64,000 bases of DNA from the NCBI RefSeq assembly GCF_932526225.1, contig NC_064035.1, positions 19,829,969-19,893,968 of the forward strand. The letters run 5' to 3'. Of this stretch, positions 43,000 to 64,000 are shown piece by piece. The notes under the pieces are model-generated. The model was not told the origin of the DNA, ran no database searches, and saw only the letters and a program-made list of their open reading frames with translations. The position numbers and the translations under genes were made by a program. Source of the stretch: Nematostella vectensis. Lineage: Eukaryota > Cnidaria > Anthozoa > Actiniaria > Edwardsiidae. Position 1 is the first letter of the stretch, and the number at the start of each line of letters is the position of its first letter.

Positions 43000-45880
43000 T
43001 TAACAGACAGTGCGCGTGGCGCTGCGGAGGAAACATGTTTCCTGGCCGTTTGGCCACCCTCGGAAACATTTAGAAAACATGTTTCCTCAATGTTTCCGGC
43101 AACATGTATACTCGTGTGGCCATCCTCTTTTTACTGCTGCGACGGGCGGATTCACAAACACTCGGGTAGATTTTACCATCGGCTCGTACCTCACGGTACG
43201 AGGTACATTCGGTACGTTCCTAAAAGACTTCAGCCCATTTGAATCCGCATATTTTCTCATTAAATACTGCCTTTTTTCTGTAATGATACGAACTTTGAAC
43301 TAAAAACACATAAAAGCGTAAGACCTAGAGGGGCCTGAGATTTGGGGCTTGATTACTGGCTGGCTGATTTGTGACACCACAGGATAACCGCGCGATTACC
43401 TCAAAACCAAGTCGCACAGCTTACCATATTTCTATACCTATGGAGCTCCGCGCTGGCTCTGCTATTACCTGATAACAAAAATTCTATAAAATTGGGGATG
43501 GACGGGGTGGGGTAATTTATTTTCTTTTCCTTATTATACATGTTGTTGTGTCACTTGTATTGTTATGTATGTAAGTTTCTATGAAAACAAAATAAAAGTT
43601 GAGAAACAAAAAAAAGCATAGCTGTGAGCACTGGAGGGCGTAGGAGAGGACAAATGATAATGGCATCAAAGGATCGTATGACGCTGGATGCAACGGAGGG
43701 CCAATAACTCGAAACCTGGGCAGGGCACCACGGTAGGGCTGAGCACAGGGAAGTGCATTGATTACGCCACACGGAATAGCTATTACCGGAAATTTCAGAA
43801 AAGGAAAATGTGTCAGCATTTGACCACATGACTGCCGGCTAAACCATAAAGGCTTGGCAAAATCAACTAAGGCCTCGATCACCGACGGAATGTGCAAGTG
43901 AGATGATTATCGTGTATTGATAGGTGGCGAAGACTCCACCGTCATTTGCCGAATTGAAGTCAACTCCCAAATGGAGAAGTGGTAAGACCACGGAACGTGT
44001 ACCCTGGCAAAACCACTATACGAAGGGAGGGGTCACGACCTTGGTCCTGGTCATACAGCATGTCAAATACAGCTTTGCTTGTGCTGTTCACCTGACAACG
44101 GAAATCAACCCCATCGTGCCATGCAGATTTGGGGATCACAAGGAGTGCGGGGCATGGTGCCTATTGCGTCTAGCCAGATGGCTATCGTCACTCCATCCTA
44201 CTAGGCGGCAAAGACCTGAAACGAGAAAGACTCGGGGGCTCGGGTAATGCCATGCAACCGTTTGATCGTTCACTGGGCTCCTCTAGGCATAATGAGTGCA
44301 TCAATAACGTTATTGGCAGGCAAAATCTTTAAAATCATTTTTAATGGCGGGTCAGATAACAGCGACTATAACTATATATTTCTTTCTTTTTTTTATTACT
44401 ATTCTTCTGATTTGCATTTTGTTGCGATTGTTTGTGTACTCTTTAAAGGGCTTAGTTCAGTTCAACGAAGGCCACTCGTACCTACGTACCGTGCACCAAG
44501 AGCTGGGATTTGCGTGGAAGTGGAGCTCCCGACTTCTACATCAACAGGATGCAGAGGAAACAAAAACAGTCAGGCGAGAGACAACAACATAGAAAGACAA
44601 AAAAGCAGAAAAAAAATTAAAAATGATCTAAAAGAAGCAAAAGCACCGATGCCAAAGAGGGGACCACCTATTGCTCCGTTACGAAGTCTTTTGCTTTTGG
44701 CTAATTTGGCAGCTTTGTAAAACAACAAGTTGTTCATATCTTTTAGGCATTGGACTGGGCGCTGGTCAACCAGCGCTTTAAACACGTGTCGTTCGCAATG
44801 ACAGCTTTGAGTGTCGAACCAGCGGATAAGCCCGCGAAAAAGGCAGACAATATTCCAGAAGACCTTCAACGTTGTGGGGTACGACCTGGAGACAAGAAGG
44901 CTTCGAAAGGATGCAGAGCTGACTCAGATTGGAGCCTCAAAACGACTTATCTATATACCTACCTACTTCGGTGTTACAGCAAAACAAGGCAGCTAGCTTT
45001 TTTGGAATTTCTTTTGAATAATTATAACCATTACTAAAATACAATATTCGAAGAGTTTATACAGCAAAAATGAATTGCGGAACTAGCCCTTTGTTAGCCA
45101 CTGGCCTGGGCTCCCTGTGTTCATATCTATACTATTGATCACGGTGCGTCCGTCATCAACTATCGTCGAAATAATACACAAAACCCCATTAGACTTTTGC
45201 ATCTTTTAAAAAACAAACACACGCATTGGCAATGAAACAGAAATTTCACCAAACGAGCCAAGATGGCGTAAAAATGTATTGAGGCGTACCCATATCCACA
45301 AATTTTTACCTTAAACAATAGCTCACTTGAAAAAAGCCAAAGCTCCCTTCATCAAGATGAAATAACAGTTTTCAGCTAGAAACAAACATTATTTTTCCTG
45401 AGCGCTATCCTCAATCCCTTAGACCGGCAATCGAGTCTCTCGAGTCCAGTCCATCCATATAATGACCAGCAAAATAACGTCTTCATCTAAACATCCAAAC
45501 TTTATAATGAGGAATTCCTAAATCATATAGAAATAACAGCATCGCAAAATCGCTTGCAAAACGCCTGTTTTCTTGCATCGCCGCTTTCATCTGCGCCAAT
45601 CCGCATAAAGGAGTTTTGATCCGTTGATTTTCATCTTTGCTAAAACATCACAAAGAGTGATCAACATGAAAATACGAGATACTAGAAGTATCATGGGACA
45701 GCAAAACCAAACCACAACCACACAGACTAATAGATTCAAAACAGCTTTTTCCCAACATTATGTGAAAATGTTTTATTATTTTCACAAAGTGACGGGTCCT
45801 TTCTTGTACAAATAGAAACACACATCTCTTCGGGGCATCAAACTCTCTAAATGGGCATTCAATCCGGGGATAATGAAATA
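43000..45880. other. Intergenic DNA, no gene supported
   Basis: Contains a GGAAACATGTTTCC palindrome near 43030 and several frames of 80-157 codons without recognisable domains or consistent splice sites. The stretch 43620-44240 has a less AT-rich, possibly transposon-derived character, but I could not place it. Confidence 0.35.
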
Positions 45881-45884
45881 TAGG

Positions 45885-46010
45885 AGTGAAACACGATATT
45901 TTAAGCTCTTTTGTTTATTTTGTACTATAGATATTATTACATTAACATCGCTTTGACTCATACATTCTTCTATATACTTATAGAACTACTCATACGTTAG
46001 TCTTGGGGTA
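45885..46010. repeat. Dispersed repeat shared with 53930-54070
   Basis: Anchors aacacgatattt-aagctctt, actata-atatt and tagaactact, then a ttgggg/ttgggc end, occur in the same order at both places. This is a diverged interspersed repeat of unknown class. Confidence 0.55.
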
Positions 46011-46985
46011 CTTGGATTTAACTCACCGTCCACCCGTTATGGGTTTGGTCCATCGAAGCTCAACAGATACATAGGTTTGGGCCGCTTTTATTACAGTTTG
46101 TGTTAGCTGGCGATGAGAGAATCGAGGAGAGTTAATCCGAGGCGACTGTCCACATTTCTTAACTAAGGGTACAAGGTCAAGTGTTTAAAAGTTTGTGGAT
46201 TCCTTACAGCGTATTCTTGGGGTTGTGCGCAGTCGAAGAATATTACATGATGATGTAAACGTCTGTGCACAGCCCTTGGTTGACTTGCTGTACAATCCCC
46301 TAAATGTCAGGATTTGTACTCTTCTCAAATGCTGCACGCAGAAGTAACAAGTGTCTCATATGCGCAGAGGTCAGCCGTGACGTAATTGGTTAATCCAAAT
46401 CCCGAGTGTCGTGGTGATACCGACAACACAGGACTCTGTCTGGGGACCATAAGACACCTACAAGTGCAAACGGGAAATAGAATTTCAAAGGTCTGGACTA
46501 GTAAAACACGTTGCTAATCCTTTTCTTTAGCAAATATAACCCAGGACTGAGGCTTAAGAAGAAACTTCCCAGCAGCAAGCGCAGTCCAAACTCATTATGT
46601 TTTTTTTCTACACTCAAGCGTCTCACAGCCTCAAATACCTCCCTTAACTTAGCGAATTCAGTCAACAAAACACAATGAAAATAATAATACTATTTTACTT
46701 CCCACAGAAACCATATATGCGCTCGTGGTAAGGAATATTAGTTTAGCAGGGGCGTCGGAGTTGGTTCAAAATACCTCAATACTGATGGAGGGGAGATAGA
46801 GGTGGGGGGGGGGGGGGGAGTTGTGGGAGTCAGGGGTGGTCATGTTAAGCTAGAAAAAAAAGACGGTTGATGTTAACTTGCACATTGTTTGGGGGGGGGG
46901 GGGGAGGGGGCAAAGAGAGAGACGTTTTCGAGGTTGTAAAACCTTAAAATTCTGACAAATATATAGTAAGCAGGAGCTTTACAAA
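46010..46985. other. Intergenic DNA with G-homopolymers
   Basis: Two long G runs (about 46804-46819 and 46890-46904). No gene recognised. Confidence 0.5.
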
Positions 46986-46991
46986 GCTTTT

Positions 46992-47295
46992 TTTTCAAAT
47001 ACGGATAGTCCCTTATTTCAAATACGGATAGTTCCTTATTTCAAATACGGATAGTTCCTTATTTCAAATACGGATAGTTCCTTATTTGAAATACGGATAG
47101 TTCCTTATTTCAAATACGGATAGTTCCTTATTTACGGATAGTTCCTAATTTTAAATACGGATAGTTCCTTATTTCAAATACGGATAGTTCCTTACTTCAA
47201 ATACGGATAGTTCCTTATTTCAAATACGGATAGTTCCTTATTTCAAATACGGATAGTTCCTTATTTCAAATACGGATAGTTCCTTATTTCAAATA
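46992..47295. repeat. 23-bp minisatellite, about 13 copies
   Basis: The unit has core caaatacggatagttcctta plus ttt. One unit is shortened (ttatttacggatag). Non-coding. Confidence 0.9.
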
Positions 47296-47299
47296 TGTT

Positions 47300-49930
47300 G
47301 CTCCGGGACCCAGTCTTCCTCGGGTACGCACCATATGATATATGATTCCTTTAATCCTGCAATAAAAGGATATCTTTATAATAAGATTTTTTGTCTTATT
47401 TCTTAAAAGCCTCTTATACTTATCTGTCCCCTAGTTCATTTGGGGTCCGTTCGTAAAACTTCTGATAACACTAATTTACCAATGGCTAGATGTCCATTGG
47501 GTCCTTGAAATACTTCCTTATCATTTACCACACACGACGAAGACAGATTCCAGTGCATAGTCCATGCTGGCCATATTTTTATCTAACAGTACGTACGTGT
47601 GTACTGGAGGATACAGAGCTTGCGTCAATGATTTCATGTATAAGATACTACCCCTTCTAAACATGTACTAGTTACTATAATTTGTGATTTAGTGGGGCAA
47701 GTTGTTATTTGAGTTATTAGTTCAAATACTTGACATAAGCTCTTTATTCGACGGCCATTGGTACGTCCTTTAATTTTTGGATTTCCATTTCCTTCAGTTT
47801 ATTTTGAGGTAGGTAGAGACCTTTTTTGAGCGACGTGTTCTGTGCGATATACTGAAAAAAAAATGCATTTTAGACTTTACGTAACACGTAAAGAAAGATT
47901 CCTTGTATTTCTCTCATGGGCTTAATAAAATAAAACCAAAGCCCTTGTATTTCAAAAGGACGGAGCCCTCAGGGCGATAACCCGATGGTTGTAAGCGCCG
48001 TTAGTTCACGGGTAATCCCATTTTGCCGAAATTCTTAATATTGCCAGAATGCACAGTCATGCTGCAGAGGAGCGTGACAAAGCCAGAGGAGCGTGACAAA
48101 GCCAGAGGAGCGTGACAAAGCCTCCCACTATCACGAACCCATATCTATTAAATTTCCTTTGGTTTCGAGGGCTTTTATCAGGAATGACCAAAAACGAGGG
48201 AAAATGTTATGGATGATAGAGAGCTGTCATAGGCATGTCAGTAACAAAGATCACAGGGCGGCTATCTGTCGGCCCGAAATCTCAAACTACCCCTGACATG
48301 TAAAAAGCTCTTTTCATACATCCGAGACGCCAAAGCACGCTAAAGCGTACAAATGCTACGGACGTCAAACCCACTTGCTGTTATCGCTCTTATCAGCAAA
48401 AAGTTTGATCTAATTTTTCTTGGATTTCCGTCGGAAGGTCACAGGGTACCCGATAAAAGGGGCCACGCCCTAACAATTCGTAACCGCATTTCTGTGTCCT
48501 TCGCGGTGTTAAAGTTTCTTTCAATATTTGCATGTCATGAAACTACCGAAAACCGCAAGCGAAAATTGTCGTTTAGGGCTGACGAAGGTAAATTTGAAAA
48601 AAGAGAAACTATTATGTGAAACGTGCAAATGTTTGTCTAATAGGATTTTATGGTAGAGACTGTCTTTTTTATTCTTGTCTTTTTTATTGATGTGTATGTT
48701 TATTGTCTTTTTTATTCTTGTCTTTTTTATTGATGTGTATGTTTATTGATTGTTATTACTGTGAGAACAGCGCTGGTCTCACATTCAGTTCGATGGGTCA
48801 TAGTAGCATTACGTTCTTTTCATAGTAGAAATATAATAACACGTTATTATTATTGCTGTATTCTGAGACTGTATTCTTGTGTACAATGTAATCTGTACCG
48901 CGGTTTCGAGCGATGTCCAAGGCCGGTGTGTAATTATTCCACTCCAGTATTAAGTCACTTAGTCATGTGTTCCTATAGCAGACAGGTGCCTCGCAAATGA
49001 ATCCATTTTTATTTAAAAGCGCGCATTTTATTTGCACAAGAAAACAGAGTAATCGGGTGGTAAATTTTTTTCAGCCATCACGTCTTGGTGTAGTAAAACA
49101 GTGAACATAGAAAACAGGAATAGAATGATCACATCAGTATATCTGGTGAATAATAGGATCTCTTAGGGAAGAGAGGTTTTCGTCTGTTTCGTCTCGAGTG
49201 ATGAATTGCGATGAGTATAATAATTAAATTAAAAATTTTATTCTTTCTTTTTTTCTTTTTTTATTCTTGTGTGCGTGATATGTTTTCGTGAAAACCAGCT
49301 AGGCCATTATAGATTTATTCGTAAATTAAGATAAAATACTGTTATTGTGTAAGAAGAAAATGACGGGTTTCTCACTTAGGGTTGAATGGATTTGTTTTGA
49401 CTTATGGAAACCATTGGTCTGCTTTGCATCCGGAAATTGTGTTTAGTTATTTCTGGTGATTTTTGAAAAATACATGTTTTACTTTACAAAGGGAATAAAA
49501 CTACCTAATGCCAATGGTTCAGTCCGTATGAGAAGCGTTCTGGATAAAGAGCTAGAAAAACAAAAAAATGTTCGATGACTGTGCCATATCCATCTTTGTA
49601 AATCCCCTATATCCCCCGGCCGCGCAGTATACAAGACGACGATTACAAATATTAAACAGTTATATAAGAAATGTATATTGGTCTTTTTTTCCCAAATTCT
49701 CGACACTCCTATATTGATCTGTGTATTAGAGGCATTGCATTTTTCTCTCGGGTAGGGGGGAGGGGGCCATTGTCTTTGCGTGATTTGTGAATGGCGAGGC
49801 AAACCTGGCACGTCTAAGATTTGATTGATTATAGCTCTGACGAACCTTTTCTTGTGCACAAAAGATAGTGGGGATATTTGGAGGCAGCCTAGTGAGATGT
49901 GACCGCGATACGAGACCAATACCAGCTGCT
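47300..49930. other. Intergenic DNA, only short repeats seen
   Basis: Contains a triplicated 19-bp segment (gaggagcgtgacaaagcca) at about 48066-48122 and a 43-bp duplication (gtcttttttattcttg and gatgtgtatgtttatt) at about 48660-48750. No exon was supported. Confidence 0.45.
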
Positions 49931-50195
49931 TTCACAACGCCGTCAGATATATAGCGTGACTGCTAATTAACATATAAGGAAGTAAGGCGATGTGTGACCG
50001 GAAGTGACGGCTTTGGCACCCACGTAATCCGCGCTTCCTATTGGTTGCAGCGTGCACGCATCCCGGGAAATGCTCGCAAACATTGCGGTCTTACTGTTTA
50101 GCGATTCCGGGTCGCCGGCGCAAACTAGTGTGTGATGGCTTGAATGGAACAGCAGCACTCGTCTTTGTTGTTAGAAGGCTGCTGTTCTAGGAAAG

Positions 50196-58705
<8,510 letters not shown>

Positions 58706-58709
58706 GAGG

Positions 58710-59415
58710 GGTGGGGTTAGGCAGGAAGGGGTGTATTAGCTAGAGGGGTTGCCCAATACAAGACAGAATGGGTAATACCTCTTTAAAAACGCAGTATACT
58801 AATTTTTGTTATTTTTTGTATGATTTAGTTTCCTATTCAATTTGGAGGTAAGGGGGTAAATGGAGGGTTCATATCTAGGTAATATATTACTTTGTTGAGA
58901 AAGCAAATAATATTATTTTATACTAGAGTATTCCTGAATTGCCGGAATGTCCAGAGCTCTTTATATATAAGGTTTTCGTGATTTTCAGCTCTGTTTCGTG
59001 GAGTTAGGCATTGTATGAAAATATTATTATAGTAAGTTGGATCAGTTGAACAAACTATATCAGTTAAACCATCGAAAACGAACGCAAATAGTAAATAGTA
59101 GAAACAGTGCGTCCAAGATAGCAACGGCGTTAAAAACACCCAGGCGTCTTTGCGATAAAAAAATACGCAGTACAGGGCCGTAGCAGGGGGTGGAGCCATG
59201 GATTTCCGTGCCGCCTCAATATTTACAAACATTTTAAGGAAATGACCACTAGGGGCGTGGCTGGGCCCCCAATACTTTCTTACTGTTTCTGTATTGTGGC
59301 TCCAATCTTTCGAGGCTTGTTACGGCCCTGCACTACCTTAGCAGATGATAAATAAAACGCGTAGTATGGTCACAGCCATGCGATTGATGGATACATTGAG
59401 AGGCTCTTGTCAGTA
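58710..59415. other. Downstream of the kinase gene, no gene recognised
   Basis: Presumed 3' UTR and intergenic DNA of the kinase. I see no canonical AATAAA close to the stop. Confidence 0.4.
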
Positions 59416-59424
59416 TCAGTTTGA

Positions 59425-59605
59425 TACTTTATCCCATTGGCTTCCCCAAATCAGCCGATGAGAATTGATACTTTATCCCATTGGCTTCCCCAAATCAGCC
59501 GATGAGAATTGATACTTTATCCCATTGGCTTCCCCAAATCAGCCGATGAGAATTGATACTTTATCCCATTGGCTTCCCCAAATCAGCCGATGAGAATTGA
59601 TGCTT
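59425..59605. repeat. 44-bp tandem repeat, 4 copies
   Basis: The unit contains ttgatactttatcccattgg and cttccccaaatcagccgatg. The four copies are nearly identical. Confidence 0.9.
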
Positions 59606-59934
59606 TTCACACTTGGTACTTTGCTAGGATGACAAAATGGCGGCAGGAAAGGGCTTTTTAATATATATACATATTGTATCAATATTCAGTTAAGAATGTA
59701 CTGCACTTGATTGCTGCACATCATATGCCTGGGGACATGTGTCATTTCAATAATGAGTAACTGTTTTGGACAGACCAAACTAGTCATAGATAAGACAATC
59801 ATATATGTATAAATATTATGTTTCGAGCGATGATTCATGTCTATTATGAGGTATGTCCAAATGTTCGCCTCCCCTTGCGACAGAGGGAACGGCATTCCCA
59901 AGGAGAGTAAAAAAAAAGATATATATATATATAT

Positions 59935-59946
59935 ACTTTTATAATG

Positions 59947-59986
<40 letters not shown>

Positions 59987-59997
59987 CATTATAAGAG
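59935..59997. repeat. (TA)n hairpin
   Basis: A TA dinucleotide tract is flanked by inverted ttataatgatta / taatcattataa, making a long self-complementary AT hairpin. Confidence 0.8.
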
Positions 59998-60520
59998 TAT
60001 ATAGGGTATAGTTATATATAAAATTAGATTTATATATAGTTATATAGACACGATCGATTTTCACCCATAAGTTCAATGCATGTAATAATCTATATGTATA
60101 GTAAATTATTGTTTTACTGTCAATGGGTAATTGTTATAAGTGCACATCAGTGAAAAGCGCGACTTTCTAACATCTCATCAGAATAGGGACTAAGAGGGCT
60201 AAGGGATCACGTGACTTTTTGGGTGGCCAACTAGCTCGCGCACAGGCTTTTAGCCGCAAAATAACAGTAACGAAAAAGAGGTTCTATTAGCATCAGCAAG
60301 AAAATTTATGTTCAGAAAGGTTTTATTCTCATTTAAATATTTTATTTTTTCGTCGTTTTCTGTCTTGACGGCGCATTTATCTCTGTGTTTATTTTGTTTT
60401 GAATTTGACACCCAAAAGTTCACGTGATCTCCTAATGGAAGTCCCCTATTTGCAAGTCATCATTGCCTCCTTTAGGTTTTATACAAGTAAAATCTCAACT
60501 CGGTCGGCCCTGAATCACAC

Positions 60521-61350
60521 TCAAGTGGAGCTTAGTTCCAGTCTTTGTTGCACTTCGTGTTTAGGAGAGTCGTGAAGATTAGCGCTATTTTCCAGAATCT
60601 GGTTTTCTACCGAAGACGGGTCGACAGCTAAATAGCAAAAAACATATAAATCTAGCAAGAGATAATTTATATGCGGTGGTACAGGTATCTCACTAAACAA
60701 AATGATTTTTGTTGACAAAAACAAGATTAGGGTTAACTAGGTATTCAGAAATAAGGAATCCTATATTCTCTAGGTATATTCTCGAGGTACCAAAAGATCT
60801 ATTTCAACGAGACTGGGAGCCGGGGGGAGGGGAGAGGGGTGAGAGGTGAGTAGGCTAAGATCATCCGCGCTTTCTAGAAAGACACTAGACTGCTAGGGGT
60901 GGTGAGTGGGCTACGATTATCTGTATTTTCTTCAAAGAAAAGTGGCGAGGGCATTAAGTGGATACTTACGAATAGCGCTTTTCATTGTCCCTCCGAGGAA
61001 CACGACCCCCGGCCCGTTTTCCCCCGCCATGTTACTGCTGTGGTCCAAGAGGACTGGGTACTGTTGGGGCATTATCGGGCGTGGTATGAGGGCCCCTGTA
61101 CCAGGGACTTGGTACAGACCGTCATTTGGGTCCGAAACTGCGACCGGTCCGGACACGTCCATATGCGGCCAGTGAGCGTCGTATAGGTTGTAGTGGTTGA
61201 GCATACCCAGAGGCACGTGATTGTGGTAGCCAATAGGAATGCGTGTTATGTCGTGATACCCGAATGGGTGGAGACGCCGGTATGGAAGACTGCCGTGTAA
61301 CCAGTGGTACCGTCCCGTGAGGTGGTTGGGGTACAGATGCCGGTACAAGC
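60521..61350 (-). CDS. His/Tyr/Pro-rich protein gene, two 3' exons
   Basis: The internal exon 61350-60970 is flanked by a consensus acceptor (cgcccag|GC) and a strong donor (ATTC|gtaagt). It encodes 127 residues rich in His, Tyr and Pro, for example YRHLYPNHLTGRYHWLHG and GYHNHVPLGMLNHYNLYD. The next exon, 60627-60521, begins after ctatttag, fits the phase, and ends VQQRLELSST with a stop. Upstream exons must lie beyond the minisatellite that starts at 61430. I do not recognise the family. The periodic Y/H/P pattern recalls secreted or structural low-complexity proteins, but this is only an impression. Confidence 0.5.
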
Positions 61351-61429
61351 CTGGGCGCATAGAACATAAAGTTAATTGAAATAGTCTAACTAATCTATTA
61401 GTAGGCGAATATTAGTGATTCAATCCTGT

Positions 61430-64000
61430 GTTCCCCCAATCCCTCCCCCGCTTCACTCAACCCTGTGTAACCCCTTCACTCTTCATCACTCAACCCTGTG
61501 TAACCCCTCCCCCTTCATCACTCAACCCTGTGTAACCCCTTCATCACTCAACCCTGTGTAACCCCTCCCCCGCGTCACTCAACCCTGTGTAACCCCTCTC
61601 CCTTCATCACTCAACCCTGTGTAACCCTTCCCCCTTCATCACTCAACCCTGTGTAACCCCTCCCCCTTCATCACTCAACCCTGTGTAACATCTCCCCCTT
61701 TATCACTCAACCCTGTGTAACACCTCCCCCTTCATCACTCAACCCTGTGTAACACCTCCCCCTTCATCACTCAACCCTGTGTAACACCTCCCCCTTCATC
61801 ACTCAACCCTGTGTAACCCCTCCCCCTTCATCACTCAACCCTGTGTAACCCCTCCCCCTTCATCACTCAACCCTGTGTAACCCCTCCCCCTTCATCACTC
61901 AACCCTGTGTAACCCCTCCCCCTTCATCACTCAACCCTGTGTAACCCCTCCCCCTCCATCACTCAACCCTGTGTAACCCCTCCCCCTTCATCACTCAACC
62001 CTGTGTAACCCCTCCCCCTCCATCACTCAACCCTGTGTAACCCCTCCCCCTTCATCACTCAACCCTGTGTAACCCTTCCCCCTTCATCACTCAACCCTGT
62101 GTAACCCTTCCCCCTTCATCACTCAACCCTGTGTAACCCCTCCCCCTTCATCACTCAACCCTGTGTAACCCCTCCCCCTTCATCACTCAAGCCTGTGTAA
62201 CACCTCCCCCTTCATCACCCAACCCTGTGTAACACCTCCCCCTCCATCACACAACCCTGTGTAACCCCTCCCCCTTCATCACTCAACCCTGTGTAACACC
62301 TCCCCCTTCATCACTCAACCCTGTGTAACCCCTCCCCCTTCATCACTCAACCCTGTGTAACCCCTCCCCCTTCATCACTCAACCCTGTGTAACCCCTCCC
62401 CCTTCATCACTCAACCCTGTGTAACCCCCCCCCCTTCATCACTCAACCCTGTGTATCCCCTCCCCCTTCATCACTCAACCCTGTGTAACCCTTCCCCCTT
62501 TATCACTCAACCCTGTGTAACCCTTCCCCCTTCATCACTCAACCCTGTGTAACCCCTCCCCCTTCATCACTCAACCCTGTGTAACCCCTCCCCCTTCATC
62601 ACTCAACCCTGTGTAGCCCCTCCCCCTTCATCACTAAACCCTGTCTTACCCCTCCCCCATCATTACTCAACCCTGTGTAACCCCTCCCCCTTCATCACTC
62701 AACCCTGTGTAACCCCTCCCCCTTCATCACTCAACCCTGTGTAACCCCTCCCCCTTCATCACTCAACCCTGTGTAACCCCTCCCCCTTCATCACTCAACC
62801 CTGTGTAACCCCTCCCCCTTCATCACTCAACCCTGTGTAGCCCCTCCCCCTTCATCACTAAACCCTGTCTTACCCCTCCCCCATCATTACTCAACCCTGT
62901 GTAACCCCTCCCCCTTCATCACTCAACCCTGTGTAACCCCTCCCCCTTCATCACTCAACCCTGTGTAACCCCTCCCCCTTCATCACTCAACCCTGTGTAA
63001 CCCCTCCCCCTTCATCACTCAACCCTGTGTAACCCTTCCCCCTTCATCACTCAACCCTGTGTAACATCTCCCCCTTCATCACTCAACCCTGTGTAACATC
63101 TCTCCCTTCATCACTCAACCCTGTGTAACCCCTCCTCCTTCATCACTCAACCCTGTGTAACCCCTCCCCCTTCATCACTCAACCCTGTGTAACCCCTCCC
63201 CCTTCATCACTCAACCCTGTGTAACATCTCTCCCTTCATCACTCAACCCTGTGTAACCCCTCCTCCTTCATCACTCAACCCTGTGTAACCCCTCCCCCGC
63301 GTCACTCAACCCTGTGTAACACCTCCCCCTTCATCACTCAACCCTGTGTAACCCTTTCCCCTTCATCACTCAACCCTGTGTAACCCCTCCCCCTTCATCA
63401 CTCAACCCTGTGTAACCCCTCCCCCTTCATCACTCAACCCTGTGTAACCCCTCCCCCTTCATCACTCAACCCTGTGTAACCCCTCCCCCGCGTCACTCAA
63501 CCCTGTGTAACCCCTCCCCCGCGTCACTCAACCCTGTGTAACCCTTCCCCCTTCATCACTCAACCCTGTGTAACCCCTCCCCCGCGTCACTCAACCCTGT
63601 GTAACCCCTCCCCCGCGTCACTCAACCCTGTGTAACCCCTCCCCCGCGTCACTCAACCCTGTGTAACCCTTCCCCCTTCATCACTCAACCCTGTGTAACC
63701 CCTCCCCCGCGTCACTCAACCCTGTGTAACCCTTTCCCCTTCATCACTCAACCCTGTGTAACCCCTCCTCCTTCATCACTCAACCCTGTGTAACCCTTCC
63801 CCCTTTATCACTCAACCCTGTGTATCCCCTCCCCCTTCATCACTCAACCCTGTGTAACCCTTCCCCCTTTATCACTCAACCCTGTGAATCCCCTCCCCCT
63901 TCATCACTCAACCCTGTGTAACCCCTCCCCCTTCATCACTCAACCCTGTGTAACCCCTCCCCCTTCATTACCCAACCCTGTGTAACCCCTCCCCCTTCAT
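61430..64000. repeat. 32-bp minisatellite, about 80 copies, truncated by window end
   Basis: The unit contains cccctcccccttcatcactc and aaccctgtgtaa. Variant units (cgcgtcac, cacctccc, catctccc, ccttcccc) recur in blocks, showing higher-order duplication. The array continues past the window. It probably lies in an intron or the 5' flank of the minus-strand His/Tyr-rich gene. Confidence 0.95.

Noticed and set aside
61430-64000. Telomeric repeat tract
   Set aside because: The 32-bp unit contains TAACCCC but not tandem TTAGGG/CCCTAA hexamers, so it is an interstitial minisatellite.

Overview
The window is animal nuclear DNA, most likely from a cnidarian and plausibly a sea anemone such as Nematostella. 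Three things point there: spliced genes with GT/AG introns; a long galaxin-type di-cysteine repeat protein (a cnidarian family); and a GC-rich endogenous element whose small membrane proteins resemble ones I remember from coral, Hydra and anemone gene sets. The background is AT-rich, gene-poor and crowded with tandem repeats. No bacterial operons, rRNA, intact tRNA or CRISPR were seen.

Layout. 0-6 kb: intergenic DNA with a diverged duplication, an array of eight cAMP-response elements each with a TATA-like box (4.5-4.7 kb) and a LINE reverse-transcriptase tail. 6.1-9.8 kb: G-rich minisatellite. 10.6-13.9 kb: galaxin-like exon, minus strand, about 26 repeats of 42 residues. 14.5-16.8 kb: element with long terminal inverted repeats and a decayed Cys-rich reading frame. 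17.5 kb: tRNA-derived SINE. 18.8-22.4 kb: a secreted acidic repeat protein whose promoter and signal-peptide exon are repeated upstream at exact 703-bp spacing; the three extra copies each encode a 42-residue secreted two-cysteine peptide, and older decayed copies reach 24.4 kb. 22.8-29.2 kb: 37-, 29- and 60-bp minisatellites plus a Harbinger-like MITE. 29.9-30.0 kb: ALDH7A1-like exon fragment.

31.1-41.8 kb: a GC-rich endogenous virus/transposon-like element. From left to right it has membrane and possible structural protein genes on both strands, a DDE (RVE-type) integrase, and then on the minus strand one long broken frame that joins a replication (possibly polymerase-like) region, a superfamily 1 helicase and a Cys/HNH endonuclease-like tail, with a small zinc-finger gene upstream. 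Most of these genes carry frameshifts or stops, so this copy looks inactive. It is the best candidate here for an undescribed system.

41.8-50 kb: mostly non-coding, with a second SINE and a 23-bp minisatellite. 50.2-58.7 kb: the best-resolved host gene, an eight-exon STK17/DRAK-like kinase of 335 codons whose splice phases all agree. Its introns hold a foldback, a MITE, (AAT)n and two minisatellites, one of which supplies the last splice acceptor. 59-64 kb: short repeats, two phase-compatible exons of a His/Tyr/Pro-rich minus-strand gene, and a 32-bp minisatellite running off the end.

The host genes do not form a pathway. The element genes do form a set: integration, replication, and membrane or possible structural proteins.
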